64,000 nucleotides of DNA from Paraburkholderia sp. BCC1885 (GCF_900996235.1 NZ_CAAJGM010000285.1:170364-234363), one strand, 5' to 3'. Shown: positions 17,399 through 26,921, counted from the stretch's first letter. The notes: generated by a model not told the origin, from the letters alone. A program made the numbers and translations.

Positions 17399-18430
17399 TT
17401 AGACCGGATTGGCGAGGTCGGCGGCGCTCGTGAAGGAGTCCGCATAAAACTCGTCTTCCGGCAGGCCGTGGTGCTGCGTGAAATCGCGCTGCGCCGATTC
17501 GACCATCACCGGTGCGCCGCAGGCATACACCTGATAACCCGACAAGTCTGGCAGGTCTTCGATGACGCTACGATGAACGAAACCGGTGCGGCCCGTCCAC
17601 GCGTCGCTCGGGTCCGGTTCGGACAGCACCGGCACAAATTTGAAGTTCGGGATCTCGCGGGCCCATTGCTCGGCCAGATCGAGCAGATACAGGTCTTTCT
17701 TGCGGCGCGCGCCCCAGTACAGCGTCATCGGCCGGTCGAGGTTCTTGAACACCGCGTGTTCGACGATCGCCTTCAGCGGCGCGAAGCCGGTGCCGGAGGC
17801 GAGCAGCACGATGGGTTTGGTGGAATCTTCGCGCAGGAAGAAGGTGCCGAGCGGCGCCTCGAAGCGCAGGATGTCGCGCTCCTTCATGGTGTTGAAGACG
17901 TGATCGGTGAACGCGCCGCCGGGCATATGGCGGATATGCAGCTCGATCGGGCCTTCCACGTGCGGCGCATTCGCCATCGAATAGCTGCGGCGCTTGCCGT
18001 CCTTCAGGATGAATTCGAGATATTGGCCGGCGAGATATTGCAGACGTTCGTTAGCGGGCAACTGCAGTTTCAGGACGATGACGTCGTCGGCCTTGCGCTC
18101 GATGGCGTTCACCCGGCACGGCAGCTTCTTGACCTGCACGTCACCCACACCGGCTACTTCGCGGATGTCGATTTCGAGGTCGGAGCAGGGCGTAGCGCAG
18201 CAGAAAAGCGCCATACCGCGGGTCTTTTCGTCGTTCGACAGGGCGGAGGACGAATGCTGGCGCTGCTCGACTTCACCGCTCACCACCGTGCCCTTGCACG
18301 AGCCGCACGCGCCGTTCTTGCAGCCATACGGCAGACCGATTCCCTGGCGCAGGGCGGCGGTCAGTACCGGTTCATCGGGTTCTACTTGAAACTGCCGGCC
18401 GCTTTGCCGGAGGGTTACATTAAATGCCAT
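17399..18430 (-). CDS. 2Fe-2S ferredoxin/FAD/NAD(P)H oxidoreductase (CDP-6-deoxy-glucoseen reductase-like)
   Basis: The 343-residue protein has an N-terminal plant-type ferredoxin domain (C37, C42, C45 in GCKNGACGSCKG plus a Cys at 77 or 78), then an FAD domain (RRSYSMANAP) and an NAD(P) domain (LLASGTGFAPLKAIVEHA, YACGAPVM). It transfers electrons from NAD(P)H via FAD to the iron-sulfur cluster. Proteins of this type are commonly labelled CDP-6-deoxy-delta-3,4-glucoseen reductase, but no deoxysugar genes are nearby, so it more likely serves another oxygenase or reductase. It is divergent from the SDR gene with 67 bases between. Confidence 0.85.
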   Translation of the reverse strand: MAFNVTLRQSGRQFQVEPDEPVLTAALRQGIGLPYGCKNGACGSCKGTVVSGEVEQRQHSSSALSNDEKTRGMALFCCATPCSDLEIDIREVAGVGDVQVKKLPCRVNAIERKADDVIVLKLQLPANERLQYLAGQYLEFILKDGKRRSYSMANAPHVEGPIELHIRHMPGGAFTDHVFNTMKERDILRFEAPLGTFFLREDSTKPIVLLASGTGFAPLKAIVEHAVFKNLDRPMTLYWGARRKKDLYLLDLAEQWAREIPNFKFVPVLSEPDPSDAWTGRTGFVHRSVIEDLPDLSGYQVYACGAPVMVESAQRDFTQHHGLPEDEFYADSFTSAADLANPV

Positions 18431-18497
18431 AGCGTGTTCGAGTTCGAAAAGTCGGTAATCGGTGCGAGCCGTCCCTGACGGCTACAATGCGTCCACC

Positions 18498-19526
18498 ATG
18501 AAAGCCACACGAATCTTGCGCCGGCCGCGCGTGCTCATTGTGGGCTGCGGCGACGTCGGCATGCGTTGCGCCAAACTGTTGCGGCCGCGCGCACATCTCT
18601 TTGCGCTGACCACCCAGCCGGCCCGTTGCGCCGAATTGCGCGCGGCGGGTGTGACGCCGCTCGTCGGCGATCTCGATGCGCGCCGCAGCCTGAAGCGTCT
18701 CGCGGGTCTCGCGTCACGCGTGCTGCATCTGGCCCCGCCGCAAAAGACCGGTGACGACGACCGCCGCACCCGTGCGTTGCTCGCGGCGCTGAGCGCCGGC
18801 CGCCTGCGTGCCGCACGCAACACCGCGGCGCCGGTCGCACGGCTGCGCCACCTTCGTGCTGCATGGATGGAACGGAAAACTGCCGATATTGTACCCGACG
18901 GGGTTCGGCGCCCCGCCGGTTCGCGGCCAGCCGTGCGCATGGTTTACGCCAGCACGACGGGGGTCTACGGCGACTGCGGCGGCGCCTTGATCGACGAAAC
19001 CCGCACGGTCCGTCCAGCCAATCCGCGCGCGCTGCGACGCGTTTCGGCTGAACGGCAACTGCGCCGCGCCACCGCGCGCGGCGCCGTACAGGCGAGCATC
19101 GCGCGCATTCCTGGCATCTACGCGGGCAATCGTCTGCCGCTCGCGCGGCTCGAAAAAGGCACGCCGGCGCTGATCGATGCTGACGACGTCTACACGAGTC
19201 ACATCCACGCCGACGACCTCGCGGCGATTCTGGTGCGCATGATGCGGCTCGGCCGACGCGGCCGGGTGGTCCACGCCTGCGACGACACGACGCTGAAAAT
19301 GGGCGAATACTTCGACGCCGTGGCCGATGCATACGGCCTGGCCCGCCCGCCGCGCATCACGCGGGCGCAGGCCGAGACGCAGCTCGAACCGATGCTGTTG
19401 TCGTTCATGCGCGAATCGCGCCGGCTTGTGAACGAGCGGATCAAAAGCGAATTACGGATACGCCTGCGCTATCCGACGGTAGCGGATTTCCTGCGCAGCG
19501 CGCCGGGGACGACGCAGGCGGGGTGA
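18498..19526 (+). CDS. SDR-family NAD(P)-dependent epimerase/dehydratase-like protein (YeeZ type)
   Basis: The 342-residue protein starts with a Rossmann motif (VLIVGCGDVGMRCAKLL) and has VYASTTGVYGD and a C-terminal substrate region (TSHIHADDLAAI) typical of extended SDR proteins related to YeeZ. A low-complexity Arg/Ala-rich insertion occupies about residues 85-140 and makes it longer than usual. The ATG at 18498 is chosen because the Rossmann motif follows directly; an open frame extends 36 bases further. TACAAT at 18483-18488 could be a -10. Substrate unknown. Confidence 0.75.
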   Translation: MKATRILRRPRVLIVGCGDVGMRCAKLLRPRAHLFALTTQPARCAELRAAGVTPLVGDLDARRSLKRLAGLASRVLHLAPPQKTGDDDRRTRALLAALSAGRLRAARNTAAPVARLRHLRAAWMERKTADIVPDGVRRPAGSRPAVRMVYASTTGVYGDCGGALIDETRTVRPANPRALRRVSAERQLRRATARGAVQASIARIPGIYAGNRLPLARLEKGTPALIDADDVYTSHIHADDLAAILVRMMRLGRRGRVVHACDDTTLKMGEYFDAVADAYGLARPPRITRAQAETQLEPMLLSFMRESRRLVNERIKSELRIRLRYPTVADFLRSAPGTTQAG

Positions 19527-19628
19527 CGCCCACGGGAGGGCGCCGGCATGAAGGCACCAGCACTGGCGGCTGAACGCCTCACACGATCAGCCGCGACACG
19601 CGACACGCGACGCGAATCGCAGATCGGA

Positions 19629-19817
19629 TCAGGTCAGCGCGGGCAGCGCTTCGAGCAGCAGGAAGCACAGAACCGCGCCGATCAACGCGCCGATCAGGCT
19701 CGGATGATATTTGTGCCGCAGGTGCATGACGGCCAGCATCACGCCGATCAGGACCGCCGCTATGCAGATAAGCCCAATGATCGCGGCCGGGATCTCGAAC
19801 GAATTGTTGGTGATCAT
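19629..19817 (-). CDS. Small two-helix membrane protein, function unknown
   Basis: This 62-residue ORF (MITNNSFEIPAAIIGLICIA at the start) encodes two hydrophobic segments at about residues 10-32 and 40-58, separated by a short basic loop (HLRHKYHP). A GGGAGG ribosome binding site lies just upstream of the ATG on the minus strand. The composition differs from the out-of-frame shadows around it. I do not recognise the family. Confidence 0.65.
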   Translation of the reverse strand: MITNNSFEIPAAIIGLICIAAVLIGVMLAVMHLRHKYHPSLIGALIGAVLCFLLLEALPALT

Positions 19818-19984
19818 GGCGCCCCTCCCTTAGACCTTTTTAGTCATTGTTCAGTCGAGTATAGGGCGGCTTGTCAGGAAGATCATGTTGCGCCGCAGCG
19901 CTAACGGGGCCTTAACGCCAGCCTTTGCGGGACGCGGCACACAGGAGTCTCGAGGGCATCGGGCGTGGCGGCCGGATTAGCGGT

Positions 19985-20689
19985 TTACCCGCTCCGTAAA
20001 GATCCGAGGTCGGCTTCGTCGAGCCACTGCCACGCGCCTTCGGCAAGCGTCGCGGGCAGGCTCAAACCGCCGATCCGTTCGCGATGCAGCGCCTCCACGC
20101 GATTGCCTGCCGCCGCGACCATGCGCTTGACCTGATGGTATTTGCCTTCGAGCACGGTCAGTTCGAGTGCGTGTTCGCCGCGGGCCTGCGCGGCGACCGC
20201 GGCGATCGGTTTTGGCTCGCCGTGCAGCAGCACGCCTGCGCGTAGCGCGCCGAGTTGCGCGTCGTCGAGCGGGTGGCGGGTGGTCGCCAGATAGACCTTC
20301 GGCACCTTGCGCTTCGGTGACGTGAATGTGTGGACGAACTTGCCGTCATCGGAGAGCAGCAGCAGGCCGGTCGTATCCTGATCGAGGCGGCCGACGCACT
20401 GCACGCCGCGTTCGGCAAACTGCGGCGGCAACAAGCTGAAAACGCTCAGATGATGCTGCGGATCGCGCGAGCATTCATAGCCGGCGGGTTTGTTCAGCAG
20501 CAGGTAGGCGTGTTCGCGGTACGGCCAGGTAACATCGTCGACGCTGAAGTGAAGCGCCTCGGTGGAGACTTCGGCATCGGGATCGGCATGGACGGCGCCG
20601 CCGATGGTCACGCGGCGGTCGGCGATCAGCGCGCGGCATTGGCGTCGCGAGCCAAAGCCCTGGGTGAAGAGAACGCTTTCGAGATTCAT
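19985..20689 (-). CDS. rsuA: 16S rRNA pseudouridine(516) synthase-like, RsuA family
   Basis: The 234-residue protein has an N-terminal S4 RNA-binding domain (LFTQGFGSRRQCRALI-DRRVTIGG) and a pseudouridine synthase domain with the catalytic Asp in GRLDQDTTGLLLLSDDG and the KPAG motif. It isomerises a uridine in small-subunit rRNA; U516 specificity is by similarity to RsuA. The start is set at the ATG of MNLESVLF; the longer open frame upstream overlaps the opposite frame of proV and is not real. Confidence 0.88.
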   Translation of the reverse strand: MNLESVLFTQGFGSRRQCRALIADRRVTIGGAVHADPDAEVSTEALHFSVDDVTWPYREHAYLLLNKPAGYECSRDPQHHLSVFSLLPPQFAERGVQCVGRLDQDTTGLLLLSDDGKFVHTFTSPKRKVPKVYLATTRHPLDDAQLGALRAGVLLHGEPKPIAAVAAQARGEHALELTVLEGKYHQVKRMVAAAGNRVEALHRERIGGLSLPATLAEGAWQWLDEADLGSLRSG

Positions 20690-20820
20690 GGGGAGCGGGA
20701 GAGCGGCAGGGCGAAATGCAGGCGACGGACCGGCCGCGGTTGCAGCCAGCGCGTCGCTTCGCGTGCATTCTACCCGGCGCGCGGCGGGTCCCGCCTCGGC
20801 CGCCCGCCGGGCCGCCCGTC

Positions 20821-21645
20821 TCAGTGCGGCACGCCCGCGCGCCGCTCGACGAAACGCCGCACGTAATCGTCGGCGGGACGCGTGAGGATTTCGTCCGGCG
20901 TGCCTTCCTGGACCAGGGTGCCGTCGCGCAGGATGGCGATGCGGTTGCCGATGCGCAACGCCTCGTCCAGATCGTGCGTGATGAAGACGATGGTCTTGTT
21001 CAGCGTCGCCTGTAGTTGCAGCAACTGGTCCTGCATTTCGGTGCGGATCAGCGGATCGAGGGCCGAGAAGGCTTCGTCCATCAGCAGCACGTCGGTGTCG
21101 GCGGCGAGCGCGCGGGCGAGGCCCACGCGCTGGCGCATGCCGCCGGACAGTTCGTCCGGATAGTGTTCGCCGTAGCCGTTCAGGCCCACCTTGCCGAGCC
21201 AGGCGCGCGCTTTCTCGTGCGCTTCGGCCCTGCTTTCGCCGCGCGTGCGCAGGGCATACGCGGTGTTGTCGAGCACGGTCTGATGCGGCAGCAGCCCAAA
21301 GTTCTGGAACACCATGCTGACCTTGTAACGACGCAACTCGCGCAAGCCTTGCGGATTGAGCTTGATGACGTCCGAGCCGTCGATCACGATCTCGCCCGCC
21401 GTCGGCTCGATCAGCCGGTTGAAGTGGCGCACGAGCGTCGATTTGCCGGAGCCCGAAAGCCCCATGATCACGTAGATCTCGCCCGAGCCGATGTTCAGGC
21501 TCACGTCGTTCAGGCCGACATTGCAACCGGTCTGCGCGAGCACTTCGGCCTTGCCCTTGCCGCTTTTGAGCAGGTCGAGCACGCGAGCGTGGCCGGTCTC
21601 GGGGCCGAACAGCTTGTAGACGTGTCTGACTTCTATCGCTGCCAT
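20821..21645 (-). CDS. proV: Glycine betaine/proline betaine ABC transporter ATP-binding protein (ProV type)
   Basis: The 274-residue ATPase has Walker A (GLSGSGKST), the ProV phrase KVSMVFQNFGLLPHQTVLDN, signature LSGGMRQRVGLARAL, Walker B (LLMDEAFSALDPL) and H-loop ITHDLDEA. It lacks the C-terminal CBS pair of E. coli ProV, so an osmosensing role through CBS domains is not expected. The ATG at 21645 lies 10 bases from the proW stop, within an operon proX-proW-proV. Confidence 0.9.
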   Translation of the reverse strand: MAAIEVRHVYKLFGPETGHARVLDLLKSGKGKAEVLAQTGCNVGLNDVSLNIGSGEIYVIMGLSGSGKSTLVRHFNRLIEPTAGEIVIDGSDVIKLNPQGLRELRRYKVSMVFQNFGLLPHQTVLDNTAYALRTRGESRAEAHEKARAWLGKVGLNGYGEHYPDELSGGMRQRVGLARALAADTDVLLMDEAFSALDPLIRTEMQDQLLQLQATLNKTIVFITHDLDEALRIGNRIAILRDGTLVQEGTPDEILTRPADDYVRRFVERRAGVPH

Positions 21646-21655
21646 GATGGTCTCC

Positions 21656-22639
21656 TTACTTTGCTGCGCGGGTTTCGAGCCCGCTCTGGCCGGCGGTGGC
21701 GTCGCCGCTGTCGGCCGCGCCCGTTTCGGTGGCCGCGACCCGGTACGGCACCCGCGACACCGCCTTCGCCTTCTTGCGCAGCGCCAGCAGACGACGCGTG
21801 CGGCGATCCTGCCCATAGCCCTGGCTGATGCGATCGATGACGATGGCCAGAATCACGATCGCAATGCCCGCCTGGGTGCCCTTGCCGACATCGAGTGTCT
21901 GGATGCCCGCGAGAACATCCTCACCGAGTCCACGCGCGCCGATCATGGAGGCGATCACCACCATCGAAAGCGCCATCATCGTCGTCTGGTTGATGCCGGC
22001 CATGATGCTGGGGCGCGCGAGCGGCAACTGCACGTTCGTGAGCAACTGCCAGCGCGTCGTGCCGAACGCGCGCGCGGCTTCGACGACATCCGCATCCACG
22101 TGACGGATGCCGAGATCGGTCAGGCGGATCAGCGGCGGCAGCGCGTAGATGATGGTGGCGAGAATCGCCGGCACCTTGCCGAGGCCGAACAGCATCAGCA
22201 CCGGAATCAGGTACACGAAGCTCGGCAGCGTCTGCATGATGTCGAGCACCGGCAGCAGAATGCGCCGCAGCCACGCGCTGCGCGAGGCGAAGATGCCGAG
22301 CGGCACGCCGAGCGCGACCGACAGCACCGTGGCCACCAGCATCAGCGCGAGCGTCTCCATCAGCTTGTCCCACAAACCGAAGCAGCCGATCGCGTAAAGC
22401 AGCATCACGAAGAAGCCGGCGATGCCGAGCCGCCGCGTCGCGTTCCACGTAATCGCGCCGACCACGAGCAGGATCAGCCACGGCGGCGTCGCCCGCAACG
22501 CGCCTTCGAGCGGCACCAGCAGATAACGCAGCAGCGCGATGCTGAAGTCGTGAAAACTGTCACCATAAGCGGCGACGAACGACTGAACCACGTCGTTCAC
22601 CCAGTCGGCAATCGACAGCTGTAGAAAAAACGAATGCAT
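21656..22639 (-). CDS. proW: Glycine betaine/proline betaine ABC transporter permease (ProW type)
   Basis: The 327-residue inner-membrane protein has an N-terminal amphipathic stretch and about six or seven transmembrane helices, with the permease signature GINQTTMMALSMVVIASMIGARGLGEDVL and an EAARAFGTTRWQLL coupling loop. It forms the channel energised by ProV. The C-terminal ~45 residues are hydrophilic and Ala-rich. It lies 79 bases after proX and 10 bases before proV. Confidence 0.92.
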   Translation of the reverse strand: MHSFFLQLSIADWVNDVVQSFVAAYGDSFHDFSIALLRYLLVPLEGALRATPPWLILLVVGAITWNATRRLGIAGFFVMLLYAIGCFGLWDKLMETLALMLVATVLSVALGVPLGIFASRSAWLRRILLPVLDIMQTLPSFVYLIPVLMLFGLGKVPAILATIIYALPPLIRLTDLGIRHVDADVVEAARAFGTTRWQLLTNVQLPLARPSIMAGINQTTMMALSMVVIASMIGARGLGEDVLAGIQTLDVGKGTQAGIAIVILAIVIDRISQGYGQDRRTRRLLALRKKAKAVSRVPYRVAATETGAADSGDATAGQSGLETRAAK

Positions 22640-22718
22640 GATCAAACCTCCGATGCACGCGAACGGACGGCGAAGCGCGCCGCCCGTTCAGCACCAAGTG
22701 TCGTGACGTCGCCGCAGA

Positions 22719-23759
22719 TCAGGCGCCTGCGAGAGAAGCCTGAACTTTCTGGGCCACGTCGTTCGGAACCCACGGCTTCCACATTTCCGGGTGATCGTGG
22801 AGGAACTGCTTTGCCATCGTCTGACCGTCGATCTTCTTGCTGGTCATCTCCAGAATGGTCCTGTTCAGGAAATCCATCGGGAAGCTGACCTTCGCGTAAG
22901 CCGCCATCAGTTCCGGCTCGGCCTGATAGAACGGCGTGGAGACCCCGACCTTCAGATGCGACACCAGGTACGACGACGCGCATTGCGTCGTGCTCTTGTC
23001 GTCGCGCAGCGTGTCCCAGCACTTCTGGTCGAACGGCGGCATCTTCAGTTGCACGAACTTGTATTTCGCCATCAACGCGGCCGGTTGCCAGTAGTAGAAC
23101 AGGATCGGTTTGCCACGCTGATACGCCGAGGTGATCGCGGCGTCGAGCGCGGCGCCGGTGCCGGGGCGGAAGTTCGTGTAGCTGTCGTCGAGATTGAGCA
23201 CTTTCAGCAGACGCGAATTGACGCGCTCGCAGTCCCATCCCGCCGGGCAATTCAAAAAGCGTCCCTTGCCGGGTTCTTCGTCATCCTGAAAGAGGTCTTT
23301 GTATTTCGGCAGATCGCCCACCGACGCCAGGTTCGGCGCGAGCGGCTTGATGTTGCGAGCCGGGTCGCCCTTGATGACGTACTCGGGCACGTACCAGCCC
23401 TCGTTGGTGCCGCCCGGCAGCGTGTCGCCGATCAGCTTGACCTGGCCTGCCGCGACACCTTTGGCGATGATCTCCGAGCGGCCGGTCCATTGTTCGCCCC
23501 AGACCTGCAGATCGTTGCGCGCGAGGGCCGTTTCGGTGGCGGCGGTGCTGCCCGGCACGGTGTCGGTCTTGCAGCCGTAGCCCTTCTCGGCGATGTAGCG
23601 CAGCACTTCCGAGGTGAACGAGCCGCTTTCCCACGTCACACCGGCAAAGTGCACCGTCTTGCCGGCCGAGCACCAGCTGCCGGCGTGCGCGGCGGCCGGG
23701 AACAGGGCGCCGGCGGCGAGCGCCATGCAGGCGGCGCGCATCCAGGGTTTGATCTGCAT
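22719..23759 (-). CDS. proX: Periplasmic betaine-type substrate-binding protein (ProX/OpuAC type)
   Basis: The 346-residue protein has a signal peptide (residues 1-26, cleavage after AHA) and an OpuAC-type domain (GKTVHFAGVTWESGSFTSEVL, GTGAALDAAITSAYQRGKPILFYYWQP). Several Trp and Tyr residues suggest a quaternary-amine cage. It delivers substrate to ProW-ProV. It is first in the operon, and the adjacent enolase-superfamily enzyme and MocR regulator suggest the substrate may be catabolised. The exact ligand is unknown. Confidence 0.88.
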   Translation of the reverse strand: MQIKPWMRAACMALAAGALFPAAAHAGSWCSAGKTVHFAGVTWESGSFTSEVLRYIAEKGYGCKTDTVPGSTAATETALARNDLQVWGEQWTGRSEIIAKGVAAGQVKLIGDTLPGGTNEGWYVPEYVIKGDPARNIKPLAPNLASVGDLPKYKDLFQDDEEPGKGRFLNCPAGWDCERVNSRLLKVLNLDDSYTNFRPGTGAALDAAITSAYQRGKPILFYYWQPAALMAKYKFVQLKMPPFDQKCWDTLRDDKSTTQCASSYLVSHLKVGVSTPFYQAEPELMAAYAKVSFPMDFLNRTILEMTSKKIDGQTMAKQFLHDHPEMWKPWVPNDVAQKVQASLAGA

Positions 23760-23787
23760 GTGTCTTGTCTCCTTTTATTGTGTCGAT

Positions 23788-23818
23788 CCGGAGTTCGCGC
23801 TTTGCCGCGCTACTCCGG
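23788..23818 (-). promoter_or_regulatory. Hairpin in the proX leader
   Basis: CCGGAGT (23788-23794) pairs with ACTCCGG (23812-23818), and an inner GCGC pair adds to the stem. It lies 29 bases upstream of the proX start, between it and the upstream gene. It has no U tract on either strand, so it may be an mRNA-stability or translational element. Confidence 0.4.
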
Positions 23819-23870
23819 TCTCATGCGACGTAACTGCGTGATGATGTTGAGGTTGGCCTCAGACGAGGCG

Positions 23871-25010
23871 TCAGGCGTAGGTACTGCGAGAACTTTGCGT
23901 GGCGGCGAGCACGTCTTCGTCGAGCGCGAGGCCGAGGCCCGGTTCGTCCGACAGCGTGAGCCAGCCGTCGTGGTCGATGTCGATGGGCTGCGTGAGCATG
24001 AAGTCGCGCCGCTCGATCGACCATTCCGGCGGGTCGTAGGGGAATTCGATAAAGGGCGCCGAGGCGGCGCCGGCCGTCAGATGCAGGTTGGCCATCAGGC
24101 CGATGCCGTTGCCCCACGTGTGCGGCGTGAATACCTTGCCGCGCGCTTCCACGGCCTGCGCCAGCTTGCGCAGGCCTTCCATACCGAGCGAGCAGGCCAC
24201 GTCGGGCTGAAACACGTCGAGACCATCGTGGGCCAGCATTTGGTCGAACTCATAGCGTTCGCGGGTCATTTCGCCGCCGGCGATGCGCAGCGTGGTAGCC
24301 CGGCGCAGCGCCGCGTAGCCTGCGTAGTCGCCGCGATGCAGCGGCTCTTCCATCCAGTAGACGTTCTGCTTTTCCAGTTCGCGGGCCACTTCGAGCGCCT
24401 CGCTCACGCTCCAGGGCGCGGCCGTGTCCCACGGCATGCGCCAGCCCTGGTTGCAGTCCACCATCAGTTCGAGGCGGCTGCCCACTGCCTCGCGCACGGC
24501 GGCGAGCGCCGTGAAATCGTCCGCGAGACTTGGGCGGCCGAAACGGATTTTTAGCGCCGGAAAGCCGCGTTCCACGACGTGCAGCGCCATGTTGGCCATC
24601 TCGTGCGGATGACGGTGCACGCCGCTCGAGGCGTAGGCGCGAATCCGGTTGCTGCGGCCGCCCATCATCTTCCAGCAGGGTTCGCCGCGGATCTTGCCGG
24701 CGAGATCCCACAGGGCGATATCCAGCGGCCACGGGCGGCCGGCATGAAAGCCGATGTTGTCGAGCACGGCGCTATGGCGCGCAAGGTCGAGCGGGTCGGT
24801 GCCGATGAACAGGTGCTGGTAGTCGGCAAAGCCGTACATGGCGTCGCCGGAGCCGATGCCGACATGGCCCGCGTCGTCGTGGACGCGCACGATGGTGGCG
24901 GGAAATTTGCGGCGCGGCTGGCTGTCCCACGAGGCCGGAAACGGCGGGTCCAGTTCAAGCTGATGATGCGTTACTTCGATCCTGCTGATGCGAGGTGTCT
25001 CACGGCTCAT
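23871..25010 (-). CDS. Mandelate racemase/muconate lactonizing enzyme family protein (enolase superfamily)
   Basis: The 379-residue protein shows the enolase-superfamily plan: capping domain (1-120), then a barrel with K154-x-R156 (LKIRFG), metal ligands D185 (VDCNQGW), E221/E222 (MEEPL) and E247 (GGEM), and a D270/H297 dyad (FQPD, PHTWGNG). The Asp-His dyad places it in the mandelate racemase subgroup (acid-sugar dehydratases, racemases). The reaction cannot be read from sequence. It lies downstream of the betaine transporter operon on the same strand and divergent from the MocR gene. The start is the ATG at 25010 (MSRETPR). Confidence 0.85.
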   Translation of the reverse strand: MSRETPRISRIEVTHHQLELDPPFPASWDSQPRRKFPATIVRVHDDAGHVGIGSGDAMYGFADYQHLFIGTDPLDLARHSAVLDNIGFHAGRPWPLDIALWDLAGKIRGEPCWKMMGGRSNRIRAYASSGVHRHPHEMANMALHVVERGFPALKIRFGRPSLADDFTALAAVREAVGSRLELMVDCNQGWRMPWDTAAPWSVSEALEVARELEKQNVYWMEEPLHRGDYAGYAALRRATTLRIAGGEMTRERYEFDQMLAHDGLDVFQPDVACSLGMEGLRKLAQAVEARGKVFTPHTWGNGIGLMANLHLTAGAASAPFIEFPYDPPEWSIERRDFMLTQPIDIDHDGWLTLSDEPGLGLALDEDVLAATQSSRSTYA

Positions 25011-25213
25011 CGGGCGCTCCTGAAGGGATGCCGCAGTGCCGCATCGAGGCGGCACATTGAATTGGGAATGACGTCATGCTATGGAAGCCCACCGAGCGAC
25101 TCAATCGCTTCAATTAAAGTAAATGACTGCATGCAATGCGGTGCAATTGAATGCGTATCATGTTAATGACACCCATGGCATAGCAATGCCGACAAGAAGG
25201 AGACCATCGCACC

Positions 25214-26641
25214 ATGGCGATGAACGCGTGGCTGCCCAAGATTCAAGCGGGCAACGATCCAAAATATCAGGTCATTGCGCGAGCCTTTGCGCAGGCCATC
25301 CTCAACGGCCAGTTGCCGGCGGGCGAAAAACTGCCGCCGCACCGCTCGCTGGCGAGTGAACTTCACGTCACCACTGGCACCATCAGCCGCGCGTATGCCG
25401 AACTGGAGCGTCAAGGGCTGGCGAATGCGCGCGTCGGCGACGGCACCTACGTGGCGCAGGCGCGCGCGAGAGAGATGCCGGCGGGCGCGGCGCACGGCAT
25501 GGTGCGGCCTGGCATGCCGCAACCGGCGGCGCTGATCGATCTGGGGCAAAACGTGCCGCAGTCGACCGGCGAGGCGGCCGCGTTGTGCGCGACGCTGCAC
25601 GACATCGCCAGCGACGAGCGGCTCGCCGCCGAACTGCTGCAATACGCGCCGGAGGCGGGGTCGATGCGGCATCGCCTGGCGGGTGCGGCGTGGCTCGGAC
25701 GCGCCGGCAGTCCGGCGAGCGCGTCGCGGGTGCTGGTGACGCAAGGGGCGCAGCACGCGCTGGCGTCGGTGCTGCGTGCCGTCGCGCGGCCAGGCGACAC
25801 GGTGCTGGCGGAGGTGGTGAGCTATCCGGGCATCATCGCGCTCGCGCGGCAATTGCGGCTGCATCTGGTCGGCGTCGAAATCGATTCCGAGGGGCTGGTG
25901 CCGGCGGCGCTCGAACTGGCCTGCAAGTCGCTCCATCCGCGCGCCATCTTCTGCGTGCCGACTATCCACAATCCGACCACGGCGACGATGTCGGGCGAGC
26001 GGCGCGACGCAGTCGCCGCAATCTTGCAGCGGCACGGCGTGCTGCTGATCGAAGACCTGGTCCCCGCGATGCTGCTCGATGCGCCGCCGGAGCCGCTCGC
26101 GACCCGCATGCCGGATCAGTCGTTTCTTATTGCGGGGCTGTCGAAGTCAGTCGCGCCGGGCTTGCGGGTGGGCTATCTGCAGGCGCCGCCGGCATGGTGC
26201 TCGAAGATCGCGGCGGTGATCCGCAGCGATTGCTGGATGACCGCGCCGTTAATGGCGGAGGTGGTGTCGCGCTGGATCGAGAATGGCGAGATGGAGCGGC
26301 TCAATGGCCTGCAGCGGGCGCATATCGCCACGCAGCATGAGGCGGCGAGCGAGGTGCTGAAGGGCGTGGCGTATCGGCACGCGGCGACGAGTTCGCATTT
26401 GTGGCTGCCGTTGCCGGAGCCCTGGCGGGCGGCCGAATTCGCGGCGGCGCTGCGGCAGGAGGGCGTGCTCGTCAAGACCGCTGATAGCTTTGTGATTGGA
26501 CGCAATGCTGCGCCGCATGCGATTCGGGTTTGCATGACCGGGGCGCCGTCCACGGAGGCGCTATCGCGCGGGTTGTCGATTATTCGGACTACGTTGGATC
26601 ATGGGTTGGAGAGTGGGATGGCTTCTTCTTATGCGCCTTGA
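25214..26641 (+). CDS. MocR-type transcriptional regulator (GntR HTH fused to aminotransferase-like domain)
   Basis: The 475-residue protein has a GntR winged-helix domain (about residues 15-80, PPHRSLASELHVTTGTISRAYAELERQG) joined to a fold type I PLP domain with SKSVAPGLRVGYLQAP, where the Lys would bind PLP. MocR regulators sense PLP or an amine. It is divergent from the enolase-superfamily gene (about 200 bases between), the usual position for a regulator of the neighbouring pathway. The ATG at 25214 follows a weak site; the next ATG is two codons on. Confidence 0.9.
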   Translation: MAMNAWLPKIQAGNDPKYQVIARAFAQAILNGQLPAGEKLPPHRSLASELHVTTGTISRAYAELERQGLANARVGDGTYVAQARAREMPAGAAHGMVRPGMPQPAALIDLGQNVPQSTGEAAALCATLHDIASDERLAAELLQYAPEAGSMRHRLAGAAWLGRAGSPASASRVLVTQGAQHALASVLRAVARPGDTVLAEVVSYPGIIALARQLRLHLVGVEIDSEGLVPAALELACKSLHPRAIFCVPTIHNPTTATMSGERRDAVAAILQRHGVLLIEDLVPAMLLDAPPEPLATRMPDQSFLIAGLSKSVAPGLRVGYLQAPPAWCSKIAAVIRSDCWMTAPLMAEVVSRWIENGEMERLNGLQRAHIATQHEAASEVLKGVAYRHAATSSHLWLPLPEPWRAAEFAAALRQEGVLVKTADSFVIGRNAAPHAIRVCMTGAPSTEALSRGLSIIRTTLDHGLESGMASSYAP

Positions 26642-26921
26642 GGTGATTTTACCCTTCGGCGGTTTGATGGCTTTAGCGGTCTTTTATAAAGGAATACGAA
26701 TTAATAAGCGATATGCTACGTGACGCTTTTACGCATCCCGGTCCGGCATTGGTCATCGTCGCGGTGTGGCATGAACCGACACTGCCGAAGTAGCGAAACT
26801 CGCGCCGCGGGTTTCTCCCATTCGGAGCGGCCCATCAGACGAGCTAAAATCGAAGGCTTTGCCAGGCCGAGCCATGGGCTCGTCTGGATGATCGACATCC
26901 TCCGTACAGTGGGGCGCAATT

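Noticed and set aside
19985..21526. Long minus-strand frame running through rsuA and proV
   Set aside because: The part upstream of the rsuA ATG is an antisense-free shadow of proV in another frame; it is rich in Arg/Ala with no domain.
23788..23818. Terminator in the proX leader
   Set aside because: The hairpin is stable but has no U tract on the minus strand, so it is kept only as a possible mRNA element.
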